Source: Candidatus Dormiibacterota bacterium
GTDB taxonomy: Bacteria > Chloroflexota > Dormibacteria > Aeolococcales > Aeolococcaceae
DNA length: 40,458 nt
Direction of reading: 5' to 3'
Assembly (NCBI GenBank): GCA_003153125.1
Contig: PLWW01000124.1
Coordinates: forward strand, 1-40,458
Below the pieces are notes generated by a model. The model made no database searches. It had not been told where the DNA came from and saw only the letters and a program-made list of their open reading frames with translations. Positions 7,935 to 16,206 of this stretch are shown here, piece after piece (the first letter of the stretch is position 1; each line of letters starts with the position of its first letter). The position numbers were made by a program, and so were the translations under genes.

Positions 7935-9754
7935 TGAGTGCCGAGAGCTACATCACCCACGAGTGCGACGTGCTTGTCATCGGTGCCGGCGGTTCGGGCA
8001 TGCGCGCCGCCATCGCCGCCGCGGAGGCGGGGTGCAGCACGATCGTGATCACCAAGTCGCTGCTCGGCAAGGCGCACACCGTCATGGCCGAGGGAGGCAT
8101 TGCCGCCGGGCTCGGCAACCTCGACGACGCCGACGGATGGGAGGTTCATTTCGCCGACACCATGCTCGGCGGTCAGCTGGTCAACAACTGGCGGATGGTC
8201 GAGCTCTACGCCCACGAGGTGATCGACCGCGTCTACGAGCTGGAGCGGTGGGGAGGCCTGTTCGACCGCACCGACGACGGCCTGATCATGCAGCGGCCAT
8301 TCGGCGCACACAGCTACCGGAGGCTCGCCCACGTCGGCGACCGCACGGGCCTCGAGCTGATCCGCACCTGCCAGGACAAGTTGGTGCACACAGCAGGCGC
8401 CGAGTGCCTCATGGAATACACGCTCACCCGCTTGCTGAAGAACGGCGACCGCGTGGTCGGGGCCATGGGCTACAACCGCAATGACGGCAAGTTCGTGGTC
8501 ATCAAGGCAGGCGCGACCATCCTCGCCAGCGGCGGATGGGGACGCATGTACCGCTACACCAGCAACAGCTGGGAGGGGACGGGTGACGGCGCCGCCATGG
8601 CCTACGACGCGGGCGCCGACCTGCTCGACATGGAGTTCGTGCAGTTCCACCCCACGGGCATGATCTGGCCACCGGGCGCCCGGGGGATCCTGGTCACGGA
8701 GGCGGTGCGCGGCGACGGAGGGATGCTCTTCAACAGCGAGCACAGGCGCTTCATGCTGGACTACGACCCCGTCAAAAAGGACTTGAGCTCGCGCGATGTC
8801 GTGGCCCGTTCCATTTACAAGGAGGTTCAGGCGGGGCGCGGTTCGCCGCACGGCGGCGCCTTCCTGGACATCACACACCGCGGCGCCGACTACATCCTGC
8901 GCAAGCTGCCCTCCATGTACGAGCAGTTCCACGCGCTGGCGTCAGTGGACATCACCAAGGAGCCAATGGAGGTGGGCCCGACCATCCACTACACCATGGG
9001 CGGCATTCGCGTCGACCCGGAGACGTCGGCGACGACCGTGCCTGGGCTCTATGCGGCGGGGGAGTCGGCCGGCGGCCTCCACGGCGCCAACCGCCTCGGC
9101 GGCAACTCGCTCGGTGACATCCTCGTCTTCGGCCGGCGCGCAGGCGTCGCAGCCGCAGAGTTCGCGCGAACGGAGGGCCAGCAGCGGGACGTCGACGAGC
9201 GAGACGTCGAGGCGGAGCAGACCGCTCTCCTCGACCCGCTCGACAGCAGCCATGGTTGGACCGACAGGGAGAATCCCTACCACCTCCATGAGGCGCTGCA
9301 GGCGGCGATGCAGGACGACGCGGGCATCGGCCGCAGCGATGCGTCGCTCCAGCGCGCCCTCTCGGCCATCCTCGAGCTGCGCGGACGCAGCAAACGGATG
9401 CGGGTGGTCGGTCGCCGTGTGCTCAATCCTGGCTGGCACACCTGCAGGGACGTCACCTTCATGCTCACCGTCAGCGAGGCCATCGTTCGCAGTGCCCTGC
9501 ACCGCCAAGAGAGCCGCGGGTCGCAATGGCGCTTTGACTTCCTCGAGCAGGACGCCAGGCAGGGCCAGGTGAATTACGTAACACGGCGCGACGGCGACTC
9601 CATGACAGTGGAAGCGGTCCCCCTCTCGCAGATGCCAGCCAACCTTGTGCAGCTGCTGCCGCGCAGCCGTTTCTACGACCCCGCGAAGCTCCCCAAGGGA
9701 TATCTTCGACCCGAGGAGATGCCGCCGGCCACGGCGAAGGAGGCTCCAGGATGA
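7934..9754 (+). CDS. sdhA: Succinate dehydrogenase flavoprotein subunit
   Basis: A 606-aa flavoprotein that oxidises succinate to fumarate. It shows the FAD Rossmann motif GAGGSGMRAA (residues 17-26), the histidine for covalent FAD attachment (His48 in KAHTVMAEGG), the HPTG and EAVRGDGG substrate-site motifs, and the GGNSLGDILVFGRRAG segment late in the FAD domain. The C-terminal helical domain carries the usual RSRFYDPAKLP-like end. The start ATG (MSAESYITHECD) overlaps the sdhC stop as TGATG, and the end overlaps sdhB by 4 nt, so the three genes are translationally linked. Confidence 0.96.
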   Translation: MSAESYITHECDVLVIGAGGSGMRAAIAAAEAGCSTIVITKSLLGKAHTVMAEGGIAAGLGNLDDADGWEVHFADTMLGGQLVNNWRMVELYAHEVIDRVYELERWGGLFDRTDDGLIMQRPFGAHSYRRLAHVGDRTGLELIRTCQDKLVHTAGAECLMEYTLTRLLKNGDRVVGAMGYNRNDGKFVVIKAGATILASGGWGRMYRYTSNSWEGTGDGAAMAYDAGADLLDMEFVQFHPTGMIWPPGARGILVTEAVRGDGGMLFNSEHRRFMLDYDPVKKDLSSRDVVARSIYKEVQAGRGSPHGGAFLDITHRGADYILRKLPSMYEQFHALASVDITKEPMEVGPTIHYTMGGIRVDPETSATTVPGLYAAGESAGGLHGANRLGGNSLGDILVFGRRAGVAAAEFARTEGQQRDVDERDVEAEQTALLDPLDSSHGWTDRENPYHLHEALQAAMQDDAGIGRSDASLQRALSAILELRGRSKRMRVVGRRVLNPGWHTCRDVTFMLTVSEAIVRSALHRQESRGSQWRFDFLEQDARQGQVNYVTRRDGDSMTVEAVPLSQMPANLVQLLPRSRFYDPAKLPKGYLRPEEMPPATAKEAPG

Positions 9755-10617
9755 CCACGACCGGCGCTGCGTCCGCCGCAGGCCTCGACGGGACATCTCC
9801 GGTGTCCGAGTACGGCACTCCCGACCCCGGCCTGACCGGTGACACGATCACCCTCAACGTCTTCCGCGGCACCCCCGACGACCAGCAGGGCGACGTGACC
9901 TACCAGGTGCCCGGGGTGTCCGGCATGGTGGTGCTCGACGCCATCCACTACATCCAGCACAACCTCGACACAGACCTGGCCGCGCGCTGGAACTGCAAGG
10001 CGGCCAAGTGCGGCTCGTGCAGCGCCGAGATCAACGGGAGGCCGGGCCTGATGTGCAAGACGCGCATCGACGAGCTCCCCGATGGGCCGATCACCGTCCG
10101 GCCCATGAAGGCATTTCCACTCATCAAGGACCTGGTCACCGACGTCTCGCGCAACTACGAGATCAACAGGGCGATCCCTCCGTTCACCCATGCCCCGGAC
10201 GACGGCACGCCGTGGCGCATCCGCCAGGCCGACATCGACCGCCTCTACGAGTTCCGCAAGTGCATCGAGTGCTACCTGTGCCAGGACGTGTGCCACATCA
10301 ACCGCACCCATGGCCTCCTCGACCGCTTCTACGGGCCGCGCTTCTTCGTGCGCGTGGCCAGCCTCGAGATGCACCCCAAGGATGTGCTCGACCGCACCGA
10401 GCAGACGCGCGACGAGGGTGGTCTCGCCTACTGCAACGTCACCAAGTGCTGCACCGAGGTCTGCCCGGAGCACATCCATATAACGGACAACGCCATCATC
10501 CCGCTCAAGGAGCGCGTCGCCGACAAGCACTGGGACCCGGTGCGCTGGATGGGCCGCAGGATGTTCGGCAACCGCGACAACGACACCCAACCCCCCACAC
10601 CTTCGCCGGCCGGGTAG
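9751..10617 (+). CDS. sdhB: Succinate dehydrogenase iron-sulfur subunit
   Basis: A 288-aa electron-transfer subunit. The [2Fe-2S] domain has Cys82-x4-Cys87-x2-Cys90-x11-Cys102. The C-terminal domain has Cys171-x2-Cys174-x2-Cys177-x3-Cys181 and Cys228-x4-Cys233/234-x3-Cys238, which supply the [4Fe-4S] and [3Fe-4S] clusters. The N-terminus has about 30 residues ahead of the ferredoxin-like fold, longer than in E. coli SdhB. The ATG overlaps the sdhA stop by 4 nt and an AGGAGG-like SD lies in the end of sdhA. Together with the long SdhC this makes a complete complex II of the Sdh1 kind. Confidence 0.95.
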   Translation: MTTTGAASAAGLDGTSPVSEYGTPDPGLTGDTITLNVFRGTPDDQQGDVTYQVPGVSGMVVLDAIHYIQHNLDTDLAARWNCKAAKCGSCSAEINGRPGLMCKTRIDELPDGPITVRPMKAFPLIKDLVTDVSRNYEINRAIPPFTHAPDDGTPWRIRQADIDRLYEFRKCIECYLCQDVCHINRTHGLLDRFYGPRFFVRVASLEMHPKDVLDRTEQTRDEGGLAYCNVTKCCTEVCPEHIHITDNAIIPLKERVADKHWDPVRWMGRRMFGNRDNDTQPPTPSPAG

Positions 10618-10627
10618 CCGCAGCTCC

Positions 10628-10912
10628 GTGAGCGTGGCGATCGTCGCGGGCACGGTCGCCGCCGTCCTGCTCGTTGCCGCCGTGGTCGGCATCGCCCGGC
10701 GCGGGCGCAACCCCAGCGCAGGTAGCGACCCGTCGACACTGCGCGACGCCTTCGTCGGCATCCTCATCACCGTCGGTCCGTTCTTCGGCGTGCGCTATCA
10801 GCCGCCGCGCGTGGAGGTCCCCGTGGTCATGGCCCCGGCCCCTGACGACCTCGACCCCGCCACGGCAGCCCCACGCCAGGGCGACGACGAGGCCGCGCGC
10901 GAGGACATCTGA
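10628..10912 (+). CDS. Small membrane protein downstream of sdhB, function unknown
   Basis: A 94-aa frame with a GTG start 10 nt after sdhB. Residues 4-23 form a hydrophobic segment, followed by a basic stretch (RRGRN), a second short hydrophobic stretch (DAFVGILITVGPFFG, about 42-56) and a Pro/Asp/Glu-rich tail. I do not recognise the family. Position and size recall the small extra subunits or accessory proteins seen with actinobacterial Sdh complexes, but this is inference. No strong SD is visible. It ends 18 nt before the end of mdh, which comes from the other strand. Confidence 0.55.
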   Translation: MSVAIVAGTVAAVLLVAAVVGIARRGRNPSAGSDPSTLRDAFVGILITVGPFFGVRYQPPRVEVPVVMAPAPDDLDPATAAPRQGDDEAAREDI

Positions 10913-10930
10913 CGCGCGCTACGGGACCGG

Positions 10931-11914
10931 TCAGCCGGCCGTCGTCGCGGCGCTGAGTGGTGGCATCGACGCGTCGATGTCCTCGCGCCGCGCATCCATG
11001 ATGTCGACCAACTGCTGCACCGACGACGCGGACCGGTGCAGGGCCTCACGGTCGCTGTCAGAAAGGGCGACCTCGACCACGCCGAGCAGCCCGCCCGCGC
11101 CGAGGCGGGCGGGAACGCCTGTGTACAGGCCGTTGATGCCGTACTCACCCTCCAAGTACACCGCGCAGGGCAGCACCTGGTGGGTGTCGAGGAGGATTGC
11201 GTCGGTCATCTGGGCCGCGGCCGCAGACGGCGCGTAGTAGGCGCTTCCCGTCTTGAGCAGCCCAACGATCTCGGCCCCGCCATCGCGGGCGCGTTGCACG
11301 ATGGCGTCGAGGCGCTCCTTGGAGATGAGCTGCTCGACGGGCACGCCGGCGACGGTGGTCAGCGAGGTGAGCGGCACCATCGTGTCGCCGTGGCCACCGA
11401 GCACGTACGCCGCCACGTCGACCACGGAGGCGTCAAGCTCCTGCGCGATGAAGGTGCGGAAACGGGCCGTGTCGAGCACGCCGGCCATCCCGATGACGCG
11501 CTCGCGCGGGAAGCCGCTGACCGCCTTGGCGACCTGTGCCATGGCGTCGAGGGGGTTGCTCACCACCACGATCACGGCGTCCGGTGAGTGCTCCGCGACC
11601 TGTCGGGCAACCGACGCAACGATCTTGGCGTTGGTCATGACCAGGTCGTCGCGCGACATGCCCGGCTTGCGGGCCACGCCGCTGGTGATCAGGACGACAT
11701 CGGAGGCGGCCGTCTCCTCGTAACCGTTGGAGCCGGTCACGACGGAGTCGTGGCCGAGGATGGGGCCCGCCTGGAGGAGGTCGAGCGCCTTGCCCTGGGG
11801 CAGTCCCTCGACGATGTCGACGAGCACGATGTCGGCGTAATTGCGCTCGGCGAGGCGCTGCGTCAGGGTCGCCCCGACGTTGCCGGCACCGACGACTGTG
11901 ATCTTGAAGCGCAC
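10931..11914 (-). CDS. mdh: Malate dehydrogenase (lactate/malate dehydrogenase family)
   Basis: A 327-aa NAD-dependent enzyme interconverting malate and oxaloacetate. The dinucleotide motif GAGNVG is at residues 9-14 with Asp33 for the NAD ribose (NAD preference). The specificity loop reads [11 protein letters not shown], with Arg82 at the position where lactate dehydrogenases have Gln, so malate is favoured; Arg88 follows. The catalytic His is in GGHGDTMVP. The start is a GTG at 11914 preceded by AAGGGTGA; the frame is open for several hundred codons upstream, antisense to nth, but that part has no family similarity. Convergent with the sdh operon, so complex II and Mdh genes end within 18 nt of each other. 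Confidence 0.94.
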   Translation of the reverse strand: MRFKITVVGAGNVGATLTQRLAERNYADIVLVDIVEGLPQGKALDLLQAGPILGHDSVVTGSNGYEETAASDVVLITSGVARKPGMSRDDLVMTNAKIVASVARQVAEHSPDAVIVVVSNPLDAMAQVAKAVSGFPRERVIGMAGVLDTARFRTFIAQELDASVVDVAAYVLGGHGDTMVPLTSLTTVAGVPVEQLISKERLDAIVQRARDGGAEIVGLLKTGSAYYAPSAAAAQMTDAILLDTHQVLPCAVYLEGEYGINGLYTGVPARLGAGGLLGVVEVALSDSDREALHRSASSVQQLVDIMDARREDIDASMPPLSAATTAG

Positions 11915-11956
11915 CTTGTCACCCTTGGTCTGGACGTGGTTGCAGGGATCGGGCAC

Positions 11957-11962
11957 ATTGTA
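11957..11962 (-). promoter_or_regulatory. Candidate -10 of mdh
   Basis: TACAAT on the minus strand, giving a 5' leader of roughly 35 nt before the mdh GTG, with the SD AAGGGTGA inside it. No clear -35 is seen. Confidence 0.45.
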
Positions 11963-11999
11963 GGAAGCCGCGGTCGCAGCCCGCGTTTCAGCCGCTAGC

Positions 12000-12797
12000 A
12001 TGGCCCGGATGGCAGCCACGCGCCCCGATCCACCGCGCCCGGCGCAACGCGGCCGGGCCTCGGCACGGAGCCGGCGGCGCCTCCCCGCAGGGGCCAGGGC
12101 GCGGGCACTCACGGTCGTGGAACGCCTCCGCGCAGAGTACCCGCAAGCAACGTGCGCTCTCGTCCACGAGTCGCCGTTGCAACTGCTCGTGGCCACCATC
12201 CTCAGCGCGCAGTGCACCGACGAGCGCGTCAACATGGTCACCCCGGTGCTGTTCGCGCGGTACCCGACGGCTGTCGACCTGGCCGAGGCGCGCCTCGAGG
12301 ATCTCGAGGAGGTCATTCGCTCCACCGGTTTCTTCCGGATGAAGGCGCTGGCCATCCGCGAGATGAGCCAGGACGTGGTGGCGCGCTTTGGAGGGCAGGT
12401 GCCGCGCCGGATGGAGGACCTTGTGAGCCTCCGCGGCGTCGGCCGCAAGACCGCCAACGTGGTGCTCGGGGTCGCCTTCGGCGTGCCTGGTCTCCCCGTC
12501 GACACCCACGTCACGCGCCTCTCCGGTTTACTCCGCCTGACCAGCGCCAAGGACCCGGTCGAGATCGAGCGCGACATCTGCGCGATGGTGCCCGCTGAGG
12601 AGTGGACCGACCTGAGCCTGCGCCTCATCATGCACGGACGACGGGTGTGCGTCGCCCGGACCCCGCGTTGCACACAGTGCGTCCTCGGCGACATCTGCCC
12701 GTCCGCCGACCTGGGTCCGGTGCGGCCCGGCGCCCGCACCGGCGGCCGTCATGCCACGGCCAGGACGGCGCGCCCTCGATCGCCGAGCGGAAGCTGA
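12000..12797 (+). CDS. nth: Endonuclease III
   Basis: A 265-aa base-excision repair glycosylase/AP lyase for oxidised pyrimidines. The helix-hairpin-helix [14 protein letters not shown] carries the catalytic Lys150, and VDTHV holds the catalytic Asp168. The [4Fe-4S] loop Cys217-x6-Cys224-x2-Cys227-x5-Cys233 is complete. A basic, Arg/Ala-rich N-terminal extension of about 35 residues precedes the domain. The start could be ATG 12000 or, more attractively, ATG 12009: TAGCAT at 11996-12001 lies 7 nt before it, fitting the leaderless pattern seen elsewhere in this window. The 3' end overlaps the convergent hypothetical gene by 49 nt. Confidence 0.95.
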   Translation: MARMAATRPDPPRPAQRGRASARSRRRLPAGARARALTVVERLRAEYPQATCALVHESPLQLLVATILSAQCTDERVNMVTPVLFARYPTAVDLAEARLEDLEEVIRSTGFFRMKALAIREMSQDVVARFGGQVPRRMEDLVSLRGVGRKTANVVLGVAFGVPGLPVDTHVTRLSGLLRLTSAKDPVEIERDICAMVPAEEWTDLSLRLIMHGRRVCVARTPRCTQCVLGDICPSADLGPVRPGARTGGRHATARTARPRSPSGS

Positions 12798-13231
12798 CGG
12801 AAACCCGGGAATGCGCATGACCGCGCCCGGTGCAGAGATGCCACGAGCGCCTCGGTGCGGCGGAGTTCGAGGTCGGTGATGCCGCAGGCTCGGGCCACCT
12901 CCTCGAACGCGACCACGCGCCCGCCGGCGGCGTTGACACGTCCCACCCAGGCCGCGAACGACAGGGCCACTCGCGCGTAGATAAAGGGCTCGGCCTGATG
13001 CTCGGGCATGCTGGTCTCGATGACGCTGAGGGTATGCCCCGCGGCGACCGCAGCCATCAATGTCTCGGCCACGCCGGCCAGGAGGGGGCCTGACGCCGAT
13101 CGCGCGGCGTCGTGGTAGACGAGCACGGTGCGGCCATCCGCGCGCACGTGCTGGATGGCCAACGCGCTCAGGCCGCGGTAGGGGTCGAAGAAACCGACCG
13201 GGATGGTGGCGAGCGGGGGTCCGATCTCCAT
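12749..13231 (-). CDS. Hypothetical protein, 160 aa
   Basis: I do not recognise this protein. It is soluble-looking, without a signal peptide or membrane segment. It has an alpha/beta-like pattern (RTVLVYHDAARS, HTLSVIETSMPEH) and a final helical part around GITDLELRRTEALVASLHRARS. The frame is supported by its length, by codon use like its neighbours (G/C third positions) and by its position between two convergent/divergent real genes. It overlaps the 3' end of nth by 49 nt tail to tail, so part of its C-terminus could be spurious. It diverges from the wax ester synthase gene with 86 bp between starts. Confidence 0.6.
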   Translation of the reverse strand: MEIGPPLATIPVGFFDPYRGLSALAIQHVRADGRTVLVYHDAARSASGPLLAGVAETLMAAVAAGHTLSVIETSMPEHQAEPFIYARVALSFAAWVGRVNAAGGRVVAFEEVARACGITDLELRRTEALVASLHRARSCAFPGFRQLPLGDRGRAVLAVA

Positions 13232-13302
13232 GGTCGGTCAGCCTGGGGGCGACGGGCGGACATCGGGGAGACATCCCAGCCACTCGTCCCGCATGGGCGG
13301 CG

Positions 13303-13308
13303 TATACA
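13303..13308 (+). promoter_or_regulatory. Candidate -10 for the wax ester synthase gene
   Basis: TATACA lies 9 nt before the ATG at 13318. No SD is present in between, so the transcript probably starts at or within a few bases of the ATG (leaderless). Confidence 0.45.
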
Positions 13309-13317
13309 GTCACAGCC

Positions 13318-14835
13318 ATGCAGGGCGCACAGAAGTTGACGCCGCTCGATGCGTCCTTCCTTCACCTCGAAACCCCCAGGACGCACATGCACATCGGCGG
13401 GGTGGCCATCTTCGAGCCCTCACCGCTCGGCACCGGCCGGGCACTCTATGAAGCGCTCGCCCGGGCGATCGCGCCGCGCCTCGACCTCATGCCGCGTTAC
13501 CGCCAGAAACTGGCGTTCGTTCCTCTCAGCCTGGACACCCCGGTGTGGGTCGACGACCCGGACTTCGAGATGAGCAACCATCTTCTCCGCGCCGCCCTGC
13601 CCAAGCCCGGCGGCGACCTGGAACTCCAGGAGCTCATCGGCCGCGTGTTCTCGCGACCGCTCGACCGGCGCCGCCCGCTCTGGGAGATCTACATCGTCGA
13701 GGGGTTGCGCGACGGCCGCTGGGCGCTGCTCACCAAGTCCCACCACGCCATGGTGGACGGCATCTCCAACCTCGAGCTGGCCACGATCCTTCTCGACGTC
13801 GAGCCCGACCCCGAGCCGGACAGCCGTCCCTTCGGGGTCTCGCACTGGGAGCCGGAGGAAGCGCCGAGCAGCATGGGCCTGCTCATCAACTCGCTGCGTG
13901 AGCGGGTCACCCGGCCCGCGCGTCTGCTCAGCGCTGCCCGCGCCGTCGCCGGCCAGCCCGGGCGCCTCGGCAACGCCCTGCGCGACACCGCCAGCGGCCT
14001 GGTTGCCATGGCCGACCACTTCGGCACATCGAGCTCGGCCATCAACGGCAGGACCGGCCCGTCGCGCTCCTACCGGTACAGCCGGTTTCCCCTTGAGGAC
14101 TTCCGCACCATCAAAGCGGCCTTCGGCGGAACCATCAACGACATCGTCCTGGCCGTGGTGGCGGGGGGCCTTCGCCATTTCCTCATCACCCGCGGTGTCG
14201 ACCCGGAGGATGAGGACGAGGCTCTGCAGGCGCTCTGCCCGGTCAGCATCCGCGACACAAGGGAGCGCACCGCTCTCGGCAACCGCCTGGCCATGCTGCT
14301 CGTGAAGCTGCCCACAGCGGAGGCCGACCCGCAGCGCCGCATCGCCGCCGTGCGCAGCACCGTCGACGGGCTCAAAGCGCGCAAGCAGGCGGTCGGGGCC
14401 GACTTCCTTCTCAACCTCGCCGGGTTCGCCCCCTCGACGTTGCACGCCATGGTGGCGCGGGCGTCACTCCGCCAGATCGCGTTCAACCTCATCGTCACCA
14501 ACGTGCCCGGACCACAGTTCCCCCTGTACTGCCAGGGTGCCAAGCTGGTCGAGGTGTTCCCGATCGCCTTCCTGTATGACGGGCAGAAGCTGGCCATCGC
14601 CATCTTCAGCTACTGCGGGACGCTCAACTTCGGCTACCTCGTCGACTCACAGGGGATGAGCGACGTCGACGTCTTCGCCGAGTGTGTCGAGGAGGCCCTC
14701 CGGGAGCTGGTCGATGCGGCGAAGTTGGATGCCGCGCGCCCGCCGGTGGCCTCGCGTCAGCCGTCGGCGCGCCGCAAGCGCGCCGTTCGAACTACATCCG
14801 TCGGATCGACACCTAGGCGAGGCTCGGTGGGCTGA
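13318..14835 (+). CDS. Wax ester synthase/diacylglycerol acyltransferase (WS/DGAT)
   Basis: A 505-aa acyltransferase using acyl-CoA to esterify diacylglycerol or fatty alcohols for neutral-lipid storage. It begins with the family's characteristic LTPLDASFLHLETPRTHMHIG. The catalytic HHxxxDG motif is at residues 142-148 (HHAMVDG). The PLWEIYIVEGL block precedes it, and the C-terminal domain contains the ND motif (GGTINDIVLAVVAGGLR) and the NVPGP segment. Length is slightly above the usual 450-480 aa because of a basic C-terminal tail. The family is widespread in actinobacteria that store triacylglycerol, which supports the suggested lineage. No lipid gene is next to it, and the preferred acceptor cannot be told from sequence. 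Confidence 0.93.
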   Translation: MQGAQKLTPLDASFLHLETPRTHMHIGGVAIFEPSPLGTGRALYEALARAIAPRLDLMPRYRQKLAFVPLSLDTPVWVDDPDFEMSNHLLRAALPKPGGDLELQELIGRVFSRPLDRRRPLWEIYIVEGLRDGRWALLTKSHHAMVDGISNLELATILLDVEPDPEPDSRPFGVSHWEPEEAPSSMGLLINSLRERVTRPARLLSAARAVAGQPGRLGNALRDTASGLVAMADHFGTSSSAINGRTGPSRSYRYSRFPLEDFRTIKAAFGGTINDIVLAVVAGGLRHFLITRGVDPEDEDEALQALCPVSIRDTRERTALGNRLAMLLVKLPTAEADPQRRIAAVRSTVDGLKARKQAVGADFLLNLAGFAPSTLHAMVARASLRQIAFNLIVTNVPGPQFPLYCQGAKLVEVFPIAFLYDGQKLAIAIFSYCGTLNFGYLVDSQGMSDVDVFAECVEEALRELVDAAKLDAARPPVASRQPSARRKRAVRTTSVGSTPRRGSVG

Positions 14836-15124
14836 GGCGCATCGCCCAGGCGTGGGCCTGGTCGTCGGGCACGGGGCTGTGCCCATCCATGGAGATGGCG
14901 AGACGCCGCGCCTCCACCCCGTCGAGGCGGAGGCGGCCGACCTCACCGTCATCGATGAGCCCCGCGTCGATGCACACGTCGAGGAATTCGACCAGCTGGT
15001 CAGGGTCCAGTGAGTCGAGAAAGCGCATCTTGCGAATCAGTCGCTCGCGGTTGCTGGGAAGGTAGACGCCGAGGTCGGCGAACGCCAGCAGGACGGCCCG
15101 AGCGAGGTCGCGGAGTTCGTCCAC
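14813..15124 (-). CDS. Small hypothetical protein, 103 aa
   Basis: A mostly helical, soluble protein of unknown family (ELRDLARAVLLAFADLGVYLPSNRERLIRKMRFLDSL..., then DDGEVGRLRLDGVEARRLAISMDG). I chose the GTG at 15124: it lies 7 nt below a TACCAT box on the minus strand, matching the leaderless layout used nearby. A TTG at 15142 would add six residues but overlaps that box. The last 23 nt overlap the end of the wax ester synthase gene tail to tail. Function unknown. Confidence 0.55.
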   Translation of the reverse strand: MDELRDLARAVLLAFADLGVYLPSNRERLIRKMRFLDSLDPDQLVEFLDVCIDAGLIDDGEVGRLRLDGVEARRLAISMDGHSPVPDDQAHAWAMRLSPPSLA

Positions 15125-15131
15125 TACCCCG

Positions 15132-15137
15132 ATGGTA
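15132..15137 (-). promoter_or_regulatory. Candidate -10 of the 103-aa hypothetical gene
   Basis: TACCAT on the minus strand, 7 nt before GTG 15124; no usable SD between. The spacing predicts a leaderless transcript. Confidence 0.35.
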
Positions 15138-15192
15138 CGCAACCCACGTGGTCACGCCGCTCGGATCCGGCCACGATTCTCTCGCGGTGATG

Positions 15193-16206
15193 TCACCGCG
15201 CCATCCTGATGGCGGCCGCAAGGAGCGCTGCCACACCGATGGTGCGTGCCGTCGCCGCACTGCGCCACGAGGCGTCGTCCAGGTGTGCGATCAGGTCCGC
15301 GTACATCGGGGAATAGAGCGCGTTGACGACACGCCGGTCGCTCATCGACGGAACCTCCCGGGTGGCGCTGGGGCGTCCGTCATGGACGAGCCGGAAGGTG
15401 CCGTCCTCCCAGTCCACGTCCAGGCATTGAGCCGGGCGGTCGAGGTGCACGGCGTTGGTGCGCCGCGTCCCGGCATACGAGGCGCGGACCCGGGCCATGC
15501 CCGCGGCGCCGAGGCGCACGTCGACGGAAGCCACCTCACGGCCGCCCGGGCCCTCCCGATGACAGGCCACCACCGCGCAGTGCGGGTCGAGCAGGTGGAA
15601 CAGCGCGAGGTAGTGGACGGCGTGGTCGCCGAGGATGCCCCCTTCGTGCTCCGGGTCGGCGCGCCAGCCTCCCGCACTCAGGGGATCGGTACCGGGTCGC
15701 TCCACGCCGACGCGCACGGTGAACGGCTCGCCGGCCCGCACACCACCGGCCGCGGCGCGCGACACCCACTGCCATGGGGTGGCGTGGCGATACTGCTGGA
15801 CGGTGGCGAGGGCAAGCTCGGGGCGGCGCGCGGCGAGGTCACGCAGGCGGGCGACGTCGGCGTCGCTGATCCCGAGTGGTTTCTCGCACAGCACATGAAC
15901 GCCACGTTCCAGTGCCGCCGCCATCTCCTCGAGGTGGGCGCTTGGAGGGGTGGCGATGACCAGCAGGTGCGGCGTCGTGGCCGCGAGCATCTCGTCGTTC
16001 TCGGCGAATGCGGCGGACTGCGGATGCCGTGCGGCAACGGCGTCGCGCCTGTCGCGGTCGGGGTCGCACACGCCGACCACGCTGACGCTTCCCCCCACCT
16101 CGGCGGCGCGCAGCGCCGGCAGATGTGCCCTGGTCGCGGCCGAGCCGATTCCCACCACGGCAACGCGCAGCGGCCCGCCCCGGCGATGCTCAGCCGGCAA
16201 GCGCAT
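15193..16206 (-). CDS. Gfo/Idh/MocA family NAD(P)-dependent oxidoreductase
   Basis: A 337-aa oxidoreductase. The Rossmann motif VGIGSAATRAHLPAL (18-32) and the family's CEKPLG motif (Cys107-Glu108-Lys109-Pro110) are clear. The C-terminal alpha/beta domain has GGILGDHAVHYL, the position of the usual GG..D..xH active-site signature. Members act on sugars, inositols or related polyols; the substrate here is not evident. Its ATG lies 17 nt inside the end of the aminotransferase gene, so the two are translationally coupled and very probably work on the same metabolite. It is the last gene of the kimA operon. Confidence 0.88.
   Translation of the reverse strand: MRLPAEHRRGGPLRVAVVGIGSAATRAHLPALRAAEVGGSVSVVGVCDPDRDRRDAVAARHPQSAAFAENDEMLAATTPHLLVIATPPSAHLEEMAAALERGVHVLCEKPLGISDADVARLRDLAARRPELALATVQQYRHATPWQWVSRAAAGGVRAGEPFTVRVGVERPGTDPLSAGGWRADPEHEGGILGDHAVHYLALFHLLDPHCAVVACHREGPGGREVASVDVRLGAAGMARVRASYAGTRRTNAVHLDRPAQCLDVDWEDGTFRLVHDGRPSATREVPSMSDRRVVNALYSPMYADLIAHLDDASWRSAATARTIGVAALLAAAIRMAR

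Noticed and set aside
10931-12739. Extended 602-codon version of mdh reaching into nth
   Set aside because: The first 270 codons are antisense to the endonuclease III gene and show no similarity; the GTG at 11914 with SD AAGGGTGA gives the normal family N-terminus.
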